From Hormiphora californensis (lineage: Eukaryota > Ctenophora > Tentaculata > Cydippida > Pleurobrachiidae), in contig CM035355.1 in assembly GCA_020137815.1 (NCBI GenBank), positions 5,235,003-5,299,002 of the forward strand: a stretch of 64,000 nt of DNA, written 5' to 3'. Shown here piece after piece: positions 28,901 to 41,500 of this stretch. The notes beneath the pieces are model-generated. The model worked only from the letters and a program-made list of their open reading frames with translations, was not told the origin of the DNA and did not search any database. Position 1 is the stretch's first letter; each line of letters starts with the position of its first letter. The position numbers and the translations under genes were made by a program.

Positions 28901-31128
28901 ATGGACGGTCTTGTTGGATACGGATCAGATAGTAGTGATGAAGATGAAACTGTACAACCCCCTACAACCACTCCAAAACCGGCCACAACCACTCCTAAAC
29001 CAGCCACAACCACTCCTAAACCACCTAAAACCACTCCAAAACCACCTGTTGACGATCTGTTCCCCGTTAGAAGGGTAGAAGAACCGACCTCTTCAGCTGC
29101 GATACATATCTCAGATGAGGAGGATACTCCCCCAGTACCCCGATCCTCTTCCTCATCATCATCATCAGCTCCAAAGAAGATCCTTCCAAAGTTGTCTGAA
29201 CTGATCCAGCGGGCCCAGATTGTCTCTGTAAAGAGCGAGGAGTTAAAGGTTGAGGATGGATCCGTGGCATCTCTCCTTCCCGCTCCTAAATCTGATGGTG
29301 CGGTTGGGGAGCTGGAATTGGAGCATCTCAGAAAGGGAAAACGGGCCAAAAAGGATAAAAAGAAGAAGATTTTTGCAATTGATCTTGACGACTATCTGAA
29401 TGATGAGGAGGACGAGAAGGAAAAGAAGAAGAAAAAGGAACGACCGGTGAAACCTAAATCTGGTTCAGGGTTATTCTCTGTCCTGCCGCAACCCAAAAAC
29501 TGTAAACTCGGCTCCAAATCAGCACGTTCTGTTGTCGCCCCAGATAAACCTTCAGTAAAACCGGTTAACTTCCTCCAACCTCGAACCCTAAAACGTCCTG
29601 CTGCTGCTAACAAGAAGAATGAAGATGAAAATGAGGAAGAAGACGAAGGAGCTGGATCATCATCAGATTTCTTCTCGTTTGGAAAATCGGAGAAAGAGAC
29701 GGAGGAACTGGAAAGGGCGGCCAAGAGTGTGAAATTGGAGACTTATAAACCCAAGCCGGTAAGTGTACTGTTACACACATAGTGTTATGTGAGGGGTTAC
29801 CCGAAATAGTAACATATCACCAGCCCAACATCTGTTATCAGTTTGTTGAGATTTGTTACAGTTGGTCAGCTTTCCCTTTCCTTTTTTAACACAAACTGTC
29901 AACTTGCAATTTTGTTTCTTCCCGTTTCTAGAATCAGCAAATTTCAGCATTTTTTAATCCCCCTCAGATTGTAGTGAATACTCCAGAAACAACTCCTGCT
30001 AGTAACATCAGATCTATAGACTCCATACCCGTACCTGTGGATGAGGAGGAAGAGGAGGGAGCTGCAAGCAATGGGGTGGACCTGATTAATGAACTTGGAA
30101 AGGTTTGTTGTTGCTCCCTCCACCCCCCTCCATAAACGCCCTCCCCATTACAAACGCCCTATCCAGAGAATCATCAATCACTCTGTTTCCCTATATATAA
30201 ACGAGACTGTGGTTTTTGGTGTTGAATAATTATGAGAATCATTCGATCGAATGCCAGTGTAGGGCCAGAGTTGAGTGAACAATGAACATACTGTATGATA
30301 ATTTAGGGCAATTTCTATCGTCAGTTCATTTTCATGTTTGCAACACACAATATTCTGTGTTGGTACGTGTGTGTGAGAGACTGAGATTTGATTGATGATA
30401 CCCCTTCCTTCTTGTCATTTTACCCTGTCAAACATGTTTCACACACTCTTCCTCCTCCCTTCCTCTCAAAACCTCCCTCCTTCCCTCTATCAGGACATTG
30501 AAAAGGTACCCCACGGGTTCCGGGACCTTGCGTTTAACAACACGGCCATTATTGACATTAACCAGGAAATGCCGTCGACAGAGGAATGGGCCCTCAAACA
30601 TCTTCATCATGTACGTGACCTGATTTGTTTTGATTGTTTGTGATTGCTGCCTCTGGAGAATAACCTAGTGTGCTGATTTATTGGAGATATATTGTTTTGG
30701 AATACAATCGGCTATCTCCCATCAGTGTGATCTGGTTTTCAATATTGATACTTTCACAGACATTCAGATCTAAGGACTAAGAGCTGTAATTAATTAGCAA
30801 TGTTTTTGGAGATCTGATCTTTGGTAGACTCCCTCAGTACTGTTTTTTTTCAATATCATTAAAACCCCTCTCCCAACTACTAACTAATTATCACTAACTA
30901 ATTATCACTAATTATCACTAATTATCACTAACTAATTATCACTCCTTTAACCAGGAAGAAGAGGCAAGGAGTGCGTCTAAATGTCCCGTTCAAGGGAAGG
31001 ACAGGAGCAAGAACCAAATCGGATATCTGGCCTGGCAGGCTAAAGAAAGGGAGATTGAGCTTAAAAACCAGTGGGCCTCAAATCGGGCCAACAAACACGC
31101 CACACAAAGCAAATACGGATTCAGATGA
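28901..31128 (+). CDS. PRCC: PRCC-like nuclear/splicing-associated protein
   Basis: Homologue of the proline-rich mitotic checkpoint/splicing-associated protein PRCC. Exons 28901-29758, 29932-30102, 30494-30610 and 30955-31128, all phase 0, giving 439 residues (human 491). The diagnostic part is the C-terminus: KNQIGYLAWQAKEREIELK and ending SKYGFR, close to the vertebrate end. The N-terminal MDGLVGYGSDSSDED and an LFSVLPQPKN motif also match. Between them are TTPKPA repeats (about residues 28-50) and Lys/Glu-rich tracts. Exon 2 has a second possible acceptor 36 nt downstream (29968), in frame. A branch-point-like CTAAC, a pyrimidine tract and CCTAG end 5 nt before the ATG. Confidence 0.88.
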
Positions 31129-31248
31129 GGAATTATTTTGTATTTTGTGGCGCTATCATTATATTTGTACAATGTTTTAACTACACTTTTATGAGATGGA
31201 AACCTGTATTCATTCCTTAATTTTTCTACCACTCCTAAACCCCCTCTC

Positions 31249-31430
31249 AATCTCTAACTAATTTCAGCCCCCCTCTCTCTCAATCTCTAACTAATTTCAG
31301 CCCTCCCCTCTCAATCTCTAACTAATTTCAGCCCTCCCTCTCTCAATCCCTAACTAATTTCAGCCCCCCTCTCTCTCAATCCCTAACTAATTTCATCCCT
31401 CCCCTCTCAATCCCTTACTAATTTCAGCTC
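31249..31430. repeat. tandem array of 3'-splice-site-like units upstream of the 7TM gene
   Basis: Six units of about 31-34 bp, each with CTCTCAATCYCTAACTAATTTCAG or a close variant. Each unit contains a branch-point-like CTAACTAA, a pyrimidine tract and CAG; one has CAT and the last has TTACTAATTTCAG. The array ends 63 nt before the 7TM start codon. Confidence 0.88.
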
Positions 31431-31490
31431 AATAGTTACACGATGGTAACATGACCATCTAACACACCTTTCCCGGATAACAACACCAAC

Positions 31491-32713
31491 ATGATCTCAA
31501 ACTCAACAACAACAGCTATAATCACCAACCTCAGCGTCATAGAAGTCTGTCTGAACGAGGATGGGGACCGGTATTTCTGTTCAAAGTTTGTCGTTCTCTC
31601 CATTATCGCCATCTTCACGGGGTGTCTTTGTATTGGGAAGATCGTGAAGTACCACCTAAACCAAGTGAAATGTTTCTACCAACTTGGTATCTTCTACTGC
31701 GCCCTCCTGGAGTGTACCTTCTTCACCCTTCACTGGTTGTTCCTTGCTTATGACGTCATAGAGAACTTTGGATACTGGTTCCGGGTGGTACAGCTCCTAA
31801 TTGTGTGTTTGAATTATAGTAAACTGGCGAGCAGGGTACTGAACGCAGAGGCGAAGTATAAGAAGTTCGTGTTGCCCGGTTTGGGGCTATTCACTGCGTA
31901 CTACGCTGCTCTGATCCCTTGGGCTCTGGCGGTCCCCCGACATAGATATCCTCACCGGTGTACGGAGTTCTCACATCCAGTCTACTTTATCTGTGATTTC
32001 TTCCTCTCGCAGGTAAGCCCGGTACTAAATTGACTGTTTTATCAGATTTCTTAACAACATTTAGCAACTTCCTTTTAAATTGATTATTTTTTATTTACTG
32101 TTTTGGTAAAAGTTAATTCGCAAACCTCTCTGTTTTGATTAAACCCCATCTCTCCCTGCAGGTGTTCCTGGTGTGTGGAGTGTACCTGACCCGTAAAATG
32201 AGCCAAGTTAACATGCCCACGGAACAGTTCCTGGAGCAACGTCGACAACTCTGGGGTGTCATCATCGCCTACGAGACAGAAGCCCTTATCTCCCTTGTTT
32301 ACGATATCCTCCTCGGTACGGCATTCAACACACCAGATAACCCCCGGGGTTGTGGAGGCTTCTTGTACCACCACAATATCTGGAATGTTGTGCTGTTTGT
32401 TGTGCTTAACGCGACTCGGATGTTCCTGGCGTTATGGTTTATGTTGTACACCTTCGATGCCCAAAGCACGGATTATAATGATGTCCCAGTGTATACGTAT
32501 GAACCTGAGGAGAGCTTTGAGGATTGGTTAGGTGGACCACGGCATAGCATTGTGCCTCCCGTTGGGAACTACAATGAGGAGATTAGAGAGCCGTTACTGG
32601 CGGAGAACTTTGTGGACTACCTACCGAGGGATGAGGATGACTTGAGGTTCGGAGAGAAGACACACCGGCAGTTACAGGCGGAGGAAGAGGAAAAGAGGGC
32701 GTACTCCGGATGA
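31491..32713 (+). CDS. predicted seven-transmembrane protein, family not recognised
   Basis: Two exons, 31491-32012 and 32162-32713, joined in phase 0 by a 149-nt intron, giving 357 residues. About seven hydrophobic segments are visible (roughly 28-48, 60-82, 92-112, 124-146, 162-186, 206-228 and 245-268), after a short Asn/Thr-rich N-terminus with two N-glycosylation sequons. The acidic C-terminal tail of about 85 residues includes YNEEIREPLLAENF and EEEEKRAYSG. The layout resembles plant TOM1/THH1 or GPR137-type membrane proteins, but I cannot assign it. The ATG follows an array of 3'-splice-site-like repeats. Confidence 0.8.
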
Positions 32714-33392
32714 AGGAACAATCTGTTACCTGCCTGTTACCATGGTTAGGTAATACCTGTACGTGCCTAGAAATCTGTTAAACTGAATAAATTGAAGAAA
32801 GAAGAAACTCTGTAAATCAGCTTGGTGGACTGTGAGAATGAAAGGGATTGCTAAGGGATGGAGAGAGCCAAACATGAGACTATATGCCATGATAAACTCT
32901 CTCTCTGAATCTATAATTATGGTTTTGGTGGGACCTGTTGATCACTTTCCGTCATATAACTCAGATAGGAATCTATACAGATAGTGATGAGAAATAAAAC
33001 TCGATAAATATAATATCCTCCTTTTTAATGTTTTACAAGTCTATATAGTTTTCATTGATAGATGTTATATCCCGAACTTTTGATTCAGCATATATTCGGA
33101 TGTGAAACTCCACAATTTAGGCCAGGTATATTCAGTGTAAATAAATCGACTAGGAATTAGGATCGTTTTAGTAATCAGAACCGCTTATAATATCCATGAA
33201 AATAAGTGTACACATGATGTGATGTGTTTAGAACAGATGATCTCCGTTTTTCTACTTTCAGACTTTGCTTGTATTGTGTTGTGTCCGTGATTGTATATCT
33301 CTGAGCTTTTATCCTTAAATTATTTTCTGAAAACAGTACAACTAATTAGGATTGTGTTTGTGCTATGTACGTTATATATCTCTCTAATCCAA

Positions 33393-33495
33393 GAACCGAC
33401 CGAATCAGGAAATACTGGTCCCTGATTGGCTGACAACCAGCCATGTGACCTAAATAACGAGCTCTGATTGGTTGTTTACTTGTTTCGGTCGGTTC
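33393..33495. mobile_element. 103-bp MITE, copy 1
   Basis: Ends GAACCGACCGAA and TTCGGTCGGTTC are inverted repeats. The direct repeat CTCTAATCC lies 2-3 bases outside both ends, suggesting a 9-bp target duplication. About 90% identical to the copy at 33769. Confidence 0.85.
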
Positions 33496-33768
33496 CTGCT
33501 CTAATCCTTCCGTGACCCTCAGTAAGTGAGGAGGACTAAAGTTGCTCAATATTTATTACTTTTTATGATCTGATATATATGTGCATCTATCTAGAGCCTG
33601 TTTCCTTTCCAGTTTTATCCGTTTTAAGGTGTTTCATGTTGCTGTCCGTCCATGTGGGTGTTTCATTTGGGGGGTGTTTCATTGTACCTGTGATAGGGGA
33701 TTCAGGGGTAAAGTGTGGGTGTTTCATTTGGGGGGCGGGGGGGGGGGGTGTTTCATTGTACCTGTCAG

Positions 33769-33870
33769 GAACCGACCGAATCAGGAAATACTGGTCCCTG
33801 AATAGCTGATAACCAGTCACGTGACCTAAATAACGAGTTCTGATTGGTTGTTTACTTGCTTCGGTCGGTT
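33769..33870. mobile_element. 102-bp MITE, copy 2
   Basis: Same terminal repeats and interior (AATCAGGAAATACTGGTCCC...GATTGGTTGTTTACTTG) as the copy at 33393. CATTGTACCTGT lies on both sides, consistent with insertion into an existing sequence and target duplication. Confidence 0.85.
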
Positions 33871-34823
33871 CATTGTACCTGTGATATGGGTAATGGGATA
33901 TATCGATCTGTGTCTGCTTGTGAGTTTTGGCTCTAAAATGTTACCTTCTTTAGATGCAAGTTTAACTTTAGGAGAGACTTAAACTAAGAACAAAATGTAA
34001 TGTTCAAAACTGAAACTAGAGATAAAGCTTTGTGTGCCTGTGTGTATGAGATTATTAATCTATGTATGTTGTTCTTAACATCACCAAAATGAAGTTTCAT
34101 TTTCCTAAAAACTCCCTCCTTTTCCCTAAAAACTCCCTTCTTTTCCTAAAAACTCTCTTCTTTTCCCTACAACTCCCTTCTTTTCCCTAAAACTCTCTTC
34201 TTTCCTAAGTCTCCCGAACTTGTGTGTTGACAGTTGACACCCATAGTTATTAGTTACACCTGTAGAGGCCTCTACTATCGATACCTGTCTTTCAGATCGT
34301 CTCCTAAATCCTAATATGGACCCATATTATGCTCTTGTTATGATACACCTCTAAACTAAAACACCCTATGATATGATACACCCCCAAACTAATATACTCT
34401 ATGATACACTCCCAAACTAAAACGCCCTACCTCGACTATAGGTGGAATGGTAGGCAAGTTCCGGTAAAGAAAGCCCCTCTCAGGAACGGTGGAGGAGGAC
34501 CCCCGCCAACAGAGGATTTAGTTTTTAGAGGTATAGAATTCAATATTTAAGTAGTTTTAATTAACGCGTAATAACGTGACCACTGACCAGATTGTGTGAG
34601 ACTAAGTTAAAAGTTTTCTCAATGTGTCCTCAGACTGTCCACGATGTGTCCTCAATGTGTCCTTAATGTGTCCTCAATGTGTCCTTAATGTGTCCTCAAT
34701 GTGTCCTTAATGTGTCGTTAATGTGTCCTCAAACGTTCCGTTGGCAGTATGTTATACTACCAATGTTTCGCTCCTAACAATATATCTCACATTTTCCTCA
34801 GAGACCTATTATAGCGAGGCATA

Positions 34824-37048
34824 ATGTTTGAGAAGAATCTACACGATTTGGTACGGGGTATCCGGACAAACAAGAGCAATGAGAGCAAGTTTATTGCCGC
34901 TTGTATCGAGGAAATCAGAAATGAAATCAAAACGGTATGTTCAGAGTGCAGAGTACACAGAGTTCAATATCGCTTGGAATATGGCATCCTCTTCAATATA
35001 TACCCGATGCTATTGAAGAAAATATCAATGAAACCAAACATGATTTTGTCCGATATTTTCGGGGGTACATATAACTCCTCAACTGTACAAAGTTAATTTC
35101 TCGAACCTTCCTATATTGCACCACATATTTTAGGATGTTAACAGATCGGCTATATCCCTCCAGGTAGGAATTTAACCTTCTAGGGCACCCATTTCAATAG
35201 TAGCATCTGATCCCACCATCTTCCCATTTCAATAGTAGCATCTGATCCGCCACCCAAAATAAAAGCCTGATAATTTATCCTAGTCACCTTGAAAAAATTC
35301 CTAGCATTCATCCCATACCGCGTCACAAAGCAGTAAAGAGCAGTATCCAGGAAAACACCTGTCACATCAAGTTTCAGCCAACCCCTCCTTAACTCTCATC
35401 GCCAGTATAGTAGTCGTACAAAGCAGAATTTTTAAAGTGGCCTTCTTTATACCACTGTTTTATAAAACGTATGATCCCGATTCATCAAAAATTGTAAACA
35501 CACTCTCAGTTACCTAAAACCATCAACATTTTGGATTTAATTAAGATAAATGATAATTTGTTATCTCTCTCTCTCCAGGATAATATGTCGCTAAAGACGC
35601 ACGGTATTGTCAAACTGGTTTACCTACAAATGCTGGGATACGACATGTCCTGGGCTAATTTCACCACCATCGAGGTAAGTAGTCTATTACAGTGGTAAAT
35701 TAACTGGTAAGTTTTTAGTTCAGTGGGGCTTATAACTTTGTAGAGCTGCGATTACTTACAAATATATGGCTCATACAACTACGGCTCATAGAATTGCGAC
35801 TGCGGATATAATGAGCCATAAATGTAGGAACCATGTCACTTGTGTATTTACCACCGACTTTAGTTACCAAGATAATAATCTAACTCTTGCCAGCTGTAAT
35901 CTCTTTACCCCTCAACAACCCCGGCCCCCCTTTACTCCCCCCACAAACACTCTCTGACTTCTTCCCCCGTCATTCTCCTGATCCCCCATTTTATCTAGTC
36001 ACCTCTTCCCCCGTCATTCTCCTGATTCCCCATTTTATCTAGTTACCCCTTCCCCCGTCATTCTCCTGATTCCCCATTTTATCTAGTTACCCCTTCCCCC
36101 GTCATTCTTCTGATTCCCCCATTTTATCTAGTTACATCTTCCCCCGTCATTCTCCTGATTCCCCCATTTTATCTAGTTATCCCCCCCCCCCAGGTGATGA
36201 GTGCGTCCAAGTTCACCTACAAGAGAGTGGGCTACCTGGCGGCCAGCCAATCCTTCCATGAAAACACCGACCTGCTCATGTTGGCAACCAATATGATACG
36301 AAAAGATCTATGCAGTGTAAACCAGTACGAGAGCAGTCTGGCACTTTCAGGTAAATTGTTATAATATTGTAACCCAATTCTCTACGAATGACTAATATGA
36401 GTTACAAGAGTCTAAGAGATAGCAGGGTTAAAAGACTACTACGGTTGCACACAAGAACCCACACACAAAAAGGAGACCCTTTGGGACTTTCCATCTCCTG
36501 ACTCAGCTCTTTTCTGATACAGTCCTCAATATAATGTGCATGTCCAGATGAAGGATCATATATTTATTACAGAGCTGCTGCAGCTGTCTGACAGGTGCTA
36601 CACTATAGCGCTCATGATACACTCTCTCCCATTGCCCCCTTTGTAAACGCAAGAAATTTTCAAAGTAAAACAATAGTTCTTAGAATCAGCAAAACATTTC
36701 GAATTTATTTGTAATCCAATCACAGCTGCACAGCTCCTTGGTTACGAAGTCACCCCTATTATTGCATATAGCTAGCGCAGAGGGGGAATTTCATTACCAA
36801 CACAGCTCCAAATTGAGAGTTCTGTCAAAACTTTCCGCTCTTTTAATCCAGAAATTAAATTGTAATTCTCTCTCTTTCAATTCTTTTCAGAGATCTAGTT
36901 AGTTGTAATCTCCCATGGGAGATTGCTTGCACAGTTTGATCACTAATTGATCTTCCAGTTAAATACATGCACACACACAGAGCGCCACATCTGGACTGCT
37001 TCTTTCCCCCTTTTCTCTCTCTAGCTCTCTCTCTCCATTCTTTCTCTC

Positions 37049-37128
<80 letters not shown>

Positions 37129-37519
37129 TCACTCAAGTCAAAACGAGGTCTACCATGGCGAAGGAAGTAATTAAAAGTGTATACACGCCCTGACACACCC
37201 ATAAATATAATGAACCATGTGTTTTGTATTATAACTTCGAGGGCGTTCTCTTGAGTTGGCAGCTATGTGGGAAAGAGGGGGGTTCGTTAACTTCGAGGGC
37301 GTTCTCTTGAGTTGGCAGAGCTATGAAGGTTAGATCGGGTTAGATCGAGGGGTGGGGGATCGTTGGATTACTCAATCCCGATACTAAATCTTCTTTTTCT
37401 AAGATCTATCTCTCTTTCTCTCTTTGCTTGAATACCCCCTTGTGTAGTGCGGTTTACCAGATGGGGATTGGATTTGTGCACACAGCAAATACACAGATTA
37501 TGCACTGAACTGCAGACTT

Positions 37520-37586
<67 letters not shown>

Positions 37587-37587
37587 A

Positions 37588-37636
<49 letters not shown>

Positions 37637-38492
37637 TTTACGTGTAACTTACACATAGTAGCTCAGTAAAACATGTACACGGATGTTTTGTGAAAATCAA
37701 GTTAACTAGAAAGTCAATTAATCCGATTTTGACTCACTACGATTAACCACGGACACCAAAGATTGTCAACTGCATCTGCATTCCAAATATCCTCTTCTTC
37801 TTCTTCGAGTGTCGGGTGTGAAACCCTAAAGAACTATCGCGACTTTCGTCATTACGATTTGGTCGACAATGTGTGAGTGATCTTCCCTTGTTATGTGCGG
37901 AGAAAGAGGGTCAAGACAAATCTCCACGACTCTGATCACTTCTCTTTCCAGTCAATATACTACACATATCTATAGAGTGTAGACTATAGAGTGACTGTAC
38001 TGGTACAGCCAATATATAAGATTGTTACACACATACACATGATGAAGGGGTGGGTCTCACACCAGGTGTCCCTAGCTCTCCTCCTTCCTCATCCTCCTGG
38101 TATAACATGTGATGATGGGAAACAAAAGTGTTCATAACAGCCTCTCAATAGACTTAGTGAGCCATGATACATTGAGTCATAGTCAAGGGGTAGGCACTTT
38201 CAGAAGTTTGGGGGTACTTTAACCATTTCTCTCCCCTCCAGGATGCTAACCACCTCTCTCCCCTCCAGGATGCTAACCACTTCTCTCTCCCCTCCAGGAT
38301 GCCAACCACTTCTCTCTCCCCTCCAGGATTATCATGTTTCGTCAGCCAGGAGCTAGCCCGGGATCTCAGTTCCGATATCATGACACTGATCTCCTCAACC
38401 CGGCCATTCATCAGGAAGAAGGCCATTCTAACCATGTACAAGGTACGTGATCTTAGAGAGAGAGAAAGTGGGAGGTACAAGGTACGTGATCT

Positions 38493-38546
<54 letters not shown>

Positions 38547-41500
38547 TGGGGGAAGGTACAAGATATTAGATACGTGATGACTGATGGGGCGTGGTTAGAG
38601 AGGGTCGAGTAAGTCAAGGTACAAGGTATGTGGTACGTGATGGGGCACTTGTTCTGTGTACAAGTACAATGTGTAACCAGCTAAAATAATACATCTTGCA
38701 TAATCAACAATGTGTAATAATTGCCTAATATGTGTAGATCCTTAGTCTTGTTAATTGTTAAAAACAATAAAAAGGTAAGCTACGTACTGGCCGCTACAGT
38801 TTTATTCTTGTTTGGAGTACTTGAAAGATCTATACTGGATGTTTGTAACTATTCTACCTCATTCGTTAGTTAGTCTGTCTGCGTGTGTGTGTGTGTGTGT
38901 GTGTGTAGAAAGTAAGTAGAGTAAAGATCTCCAGTCTGAATTGGCTTGGGTACAGAGAGATCTAGAGAGAGGGGGTGGGGAATCTCAGAAATATTACAGC
39001 ATCATAGTGTCACATCGTTATTTTCCACATCCTAATGTAACGCATTATAGATGATAATTTCATAGTCTTCTCCGTGCTAACATTTGTCACTCCCTAGTCC
39101 CTGTACATTATTTATCATTGGAAATCCTGCACATTTAACCATTAACTGGCGTTTTGCCCAATTGCTATTTCTGACACTGAGTATTTGTCTCCCCAAGAAA
39201 ATTCAACAAGCGGTATTTTATTTCACTCCTTATCACCCTGTAAATCATGAATTTTATGTGTCTTTTTGGCATCCCCAAACACGCACACTGTTTTCACCTT
39301 CCTATATCTGGTTTCCAAGGTAACCAGAAGGCAGAGGTAGTCTACATTCCATAATATTCATGTTTAGTTTATACCAAAAAGTATAAGAAACAGTAAATTA
39401 ACCTCTCATTTCACATTTCAGGTACTGCTCAAGTTCCCAGATGCGCTCAGACCAGCGTTCCCCAGAATCAAGGAGAAACTGGATGATCCAGATCCTGGAG
39501 TACAGTGCGCTAGTGTAAATGTGATTTGTGAATTGGCACGGAAAAACCCAAAGGTACGTTGTTGTGAGATTATTTATAAAACTGGCAGTAGAATTATTAA
39601 GTTTAGGCCTTTTCCGCAGCCTCTCCATTTAACAAAGCTGCTTTTTCAGAGGGCTAAATTTTAGAATTACAAATATCTTCTCCCCTTCCAGAACTATATC
39701 TCGCTAGCTCCGGTCTTATTCAAAATGCTCAACTCATCCTCTAACAACTGGATGTTGATAAAAGTTATCAAACTGTTTGGGTCTCTAATGCCGGAGGAGC
39801 CACGGTTATGTAAAAAACTTGTGGAACCTCTTACTCAGATTATACACAAGTAAGGATTACAGAATTGGAGAAACTTGATAATTCGCATTTTTTCGTAATG
39901 ATTAAATAAAATCAAAACCCACTTTCAGTACGAACGCCATGTCGCTGCTATACGAGAGTATCAATACACTAATAACGGGTGTTCCAGACCACATACCCTC
40001 CATCCAACTTGCAGTACAGAAACTTAACATCATGCTGGATGACTCGGATCAGAATTTGAAGTATCTGGGATTGCTGGCCCTTGCCAGGATCCTGAAGCAT
40101 CACCCGAAATATGTGGCTCCCATCAAGGAGAAGATCATCAAATGTCTCGATGACAAGGACGAAAGGTAAAGGTGTGGGTATTGGGTAATGGGTACGGGAG
40201 ATAATGTGAAGGATTAAAATTTTAAAAGGTCGTTTAAAAAACAATTAAACTCGAGACGCGATCTGCTAACCTAACCACTTCTCACAGTATGACCTGCTAA
40301 CCACCTAACCACCTCTCCAGTATTCGGAGAAGAGCGCTAGACCTAGTTGTGGGTATGGTCAGTAGGAAGAATCTCCCAGAGATCGTCAAGAAACTGGTGG
40401 AACATGTGGACCTGTCTGAGAACACTTCATTCAAAGAGGTCGGTAGTGAATTAATTAGTTAATTAGTCGCGCTAATTGGTTGAAAACATGTCGTTTTGTT
40501 CGTTATTTTTTAGTTTCTTGATGGGGAATAACCCCACGACCCCCTCTCAGGAGCTGTTGCGGAAGATAGTGGATATTTGTAGCCAGGGCAACTATCAGTA
40601 CATTTCCAACTTTGAGTGGTACCTTACCGTTCTAGTGGAACTCACAAAACTAGAAAATACCAAAGAAGGACGGCGGCTGGCGAACCAAATGCTGGATGTT
40701 TCCATTCGAGTGAAGGCTGTGCGGCCGTTTGCGTTGAGACAAATGAGTGTTCTGATTGAAAATTTGGAGAAGTTTTCAAAGAGTGAGAAGGATGGAATTT
40801 GTGAAGTAATCTCTGCAGCGGGCTGGCTTGTTGGAGAGTTCCACGAACATCTGCAAGACAAAGAAAAGGTAGGACTCGATTTTAAAACTTTAAAAGAACT
40901 TCAATTTCTATTTCATTTGTATTGGCATTACAAACTCTCCCTCCCTCAGGTGCTGCGTGACATCTTCAGCGCCAAGGTCCTAGACCTTCCACCCCACATC
41001 CAGACGATACTTGTCCAGGCATCCATCAAGATCTATGGCAGCATTATAACTGATAACGAGACGCTGGGAGCTGACGAGGATTCTAAAGCCCTGGGAGAAT
41101 TCTACCTCTCCAAAATCACAATGTTCACGGATAGCAATGATTTGGAGGTCCAGGAAAGATCGTGCTGTGCCCTGCAGCTTGTAAAGTGTCTGGTGAAACT
41201 ACAGGCCAAGGGTGCGGGTGTGGCTGCTGAACTGATGGACTTGTTTGCTGAAGATCTGAACCCCGTGGCGCCCAAAGCCCAACGAAAGGTCCAAGTTCCC
41301 GAGGGACTAGATCTGGATGTGTGGATTTACCCTCAAAAAGCATCTAAATATTCAGATGATGAGGAGGATGGTAACCCGGTGACATTCGGTGGAAACTCTC
41401 TACCCCAACAATCAACATTCTCCTCTATGCAAGGTTTCGGCAGTGAATCCGTAGCTTATCCGCAGGCTACAGGGGTCAGTTACCAAGAGCCCACAAATGA

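Larger units (their letters stand above)
32714..34823. other. intergenic between the 7TM gene and AP-3 delta
   Basis: Contains two copies of a small MITE, short tandem repeats (AAACTCCCTTCTTTTCCCT units near 34105-34205; AATGTGTCCTY units near 34620-34735), and one possible isolated exon near 34442-34535. Otherwise no gene. Confidence 0.5.

Noticed and set aside
33579-33820. Overlapping 74-77 codon frames on both strands
   Set aside because: Caused by a G-rich tandem duplication (GTGTTTCATTTGGGGGG) and the MITE copy; no conserved protein.
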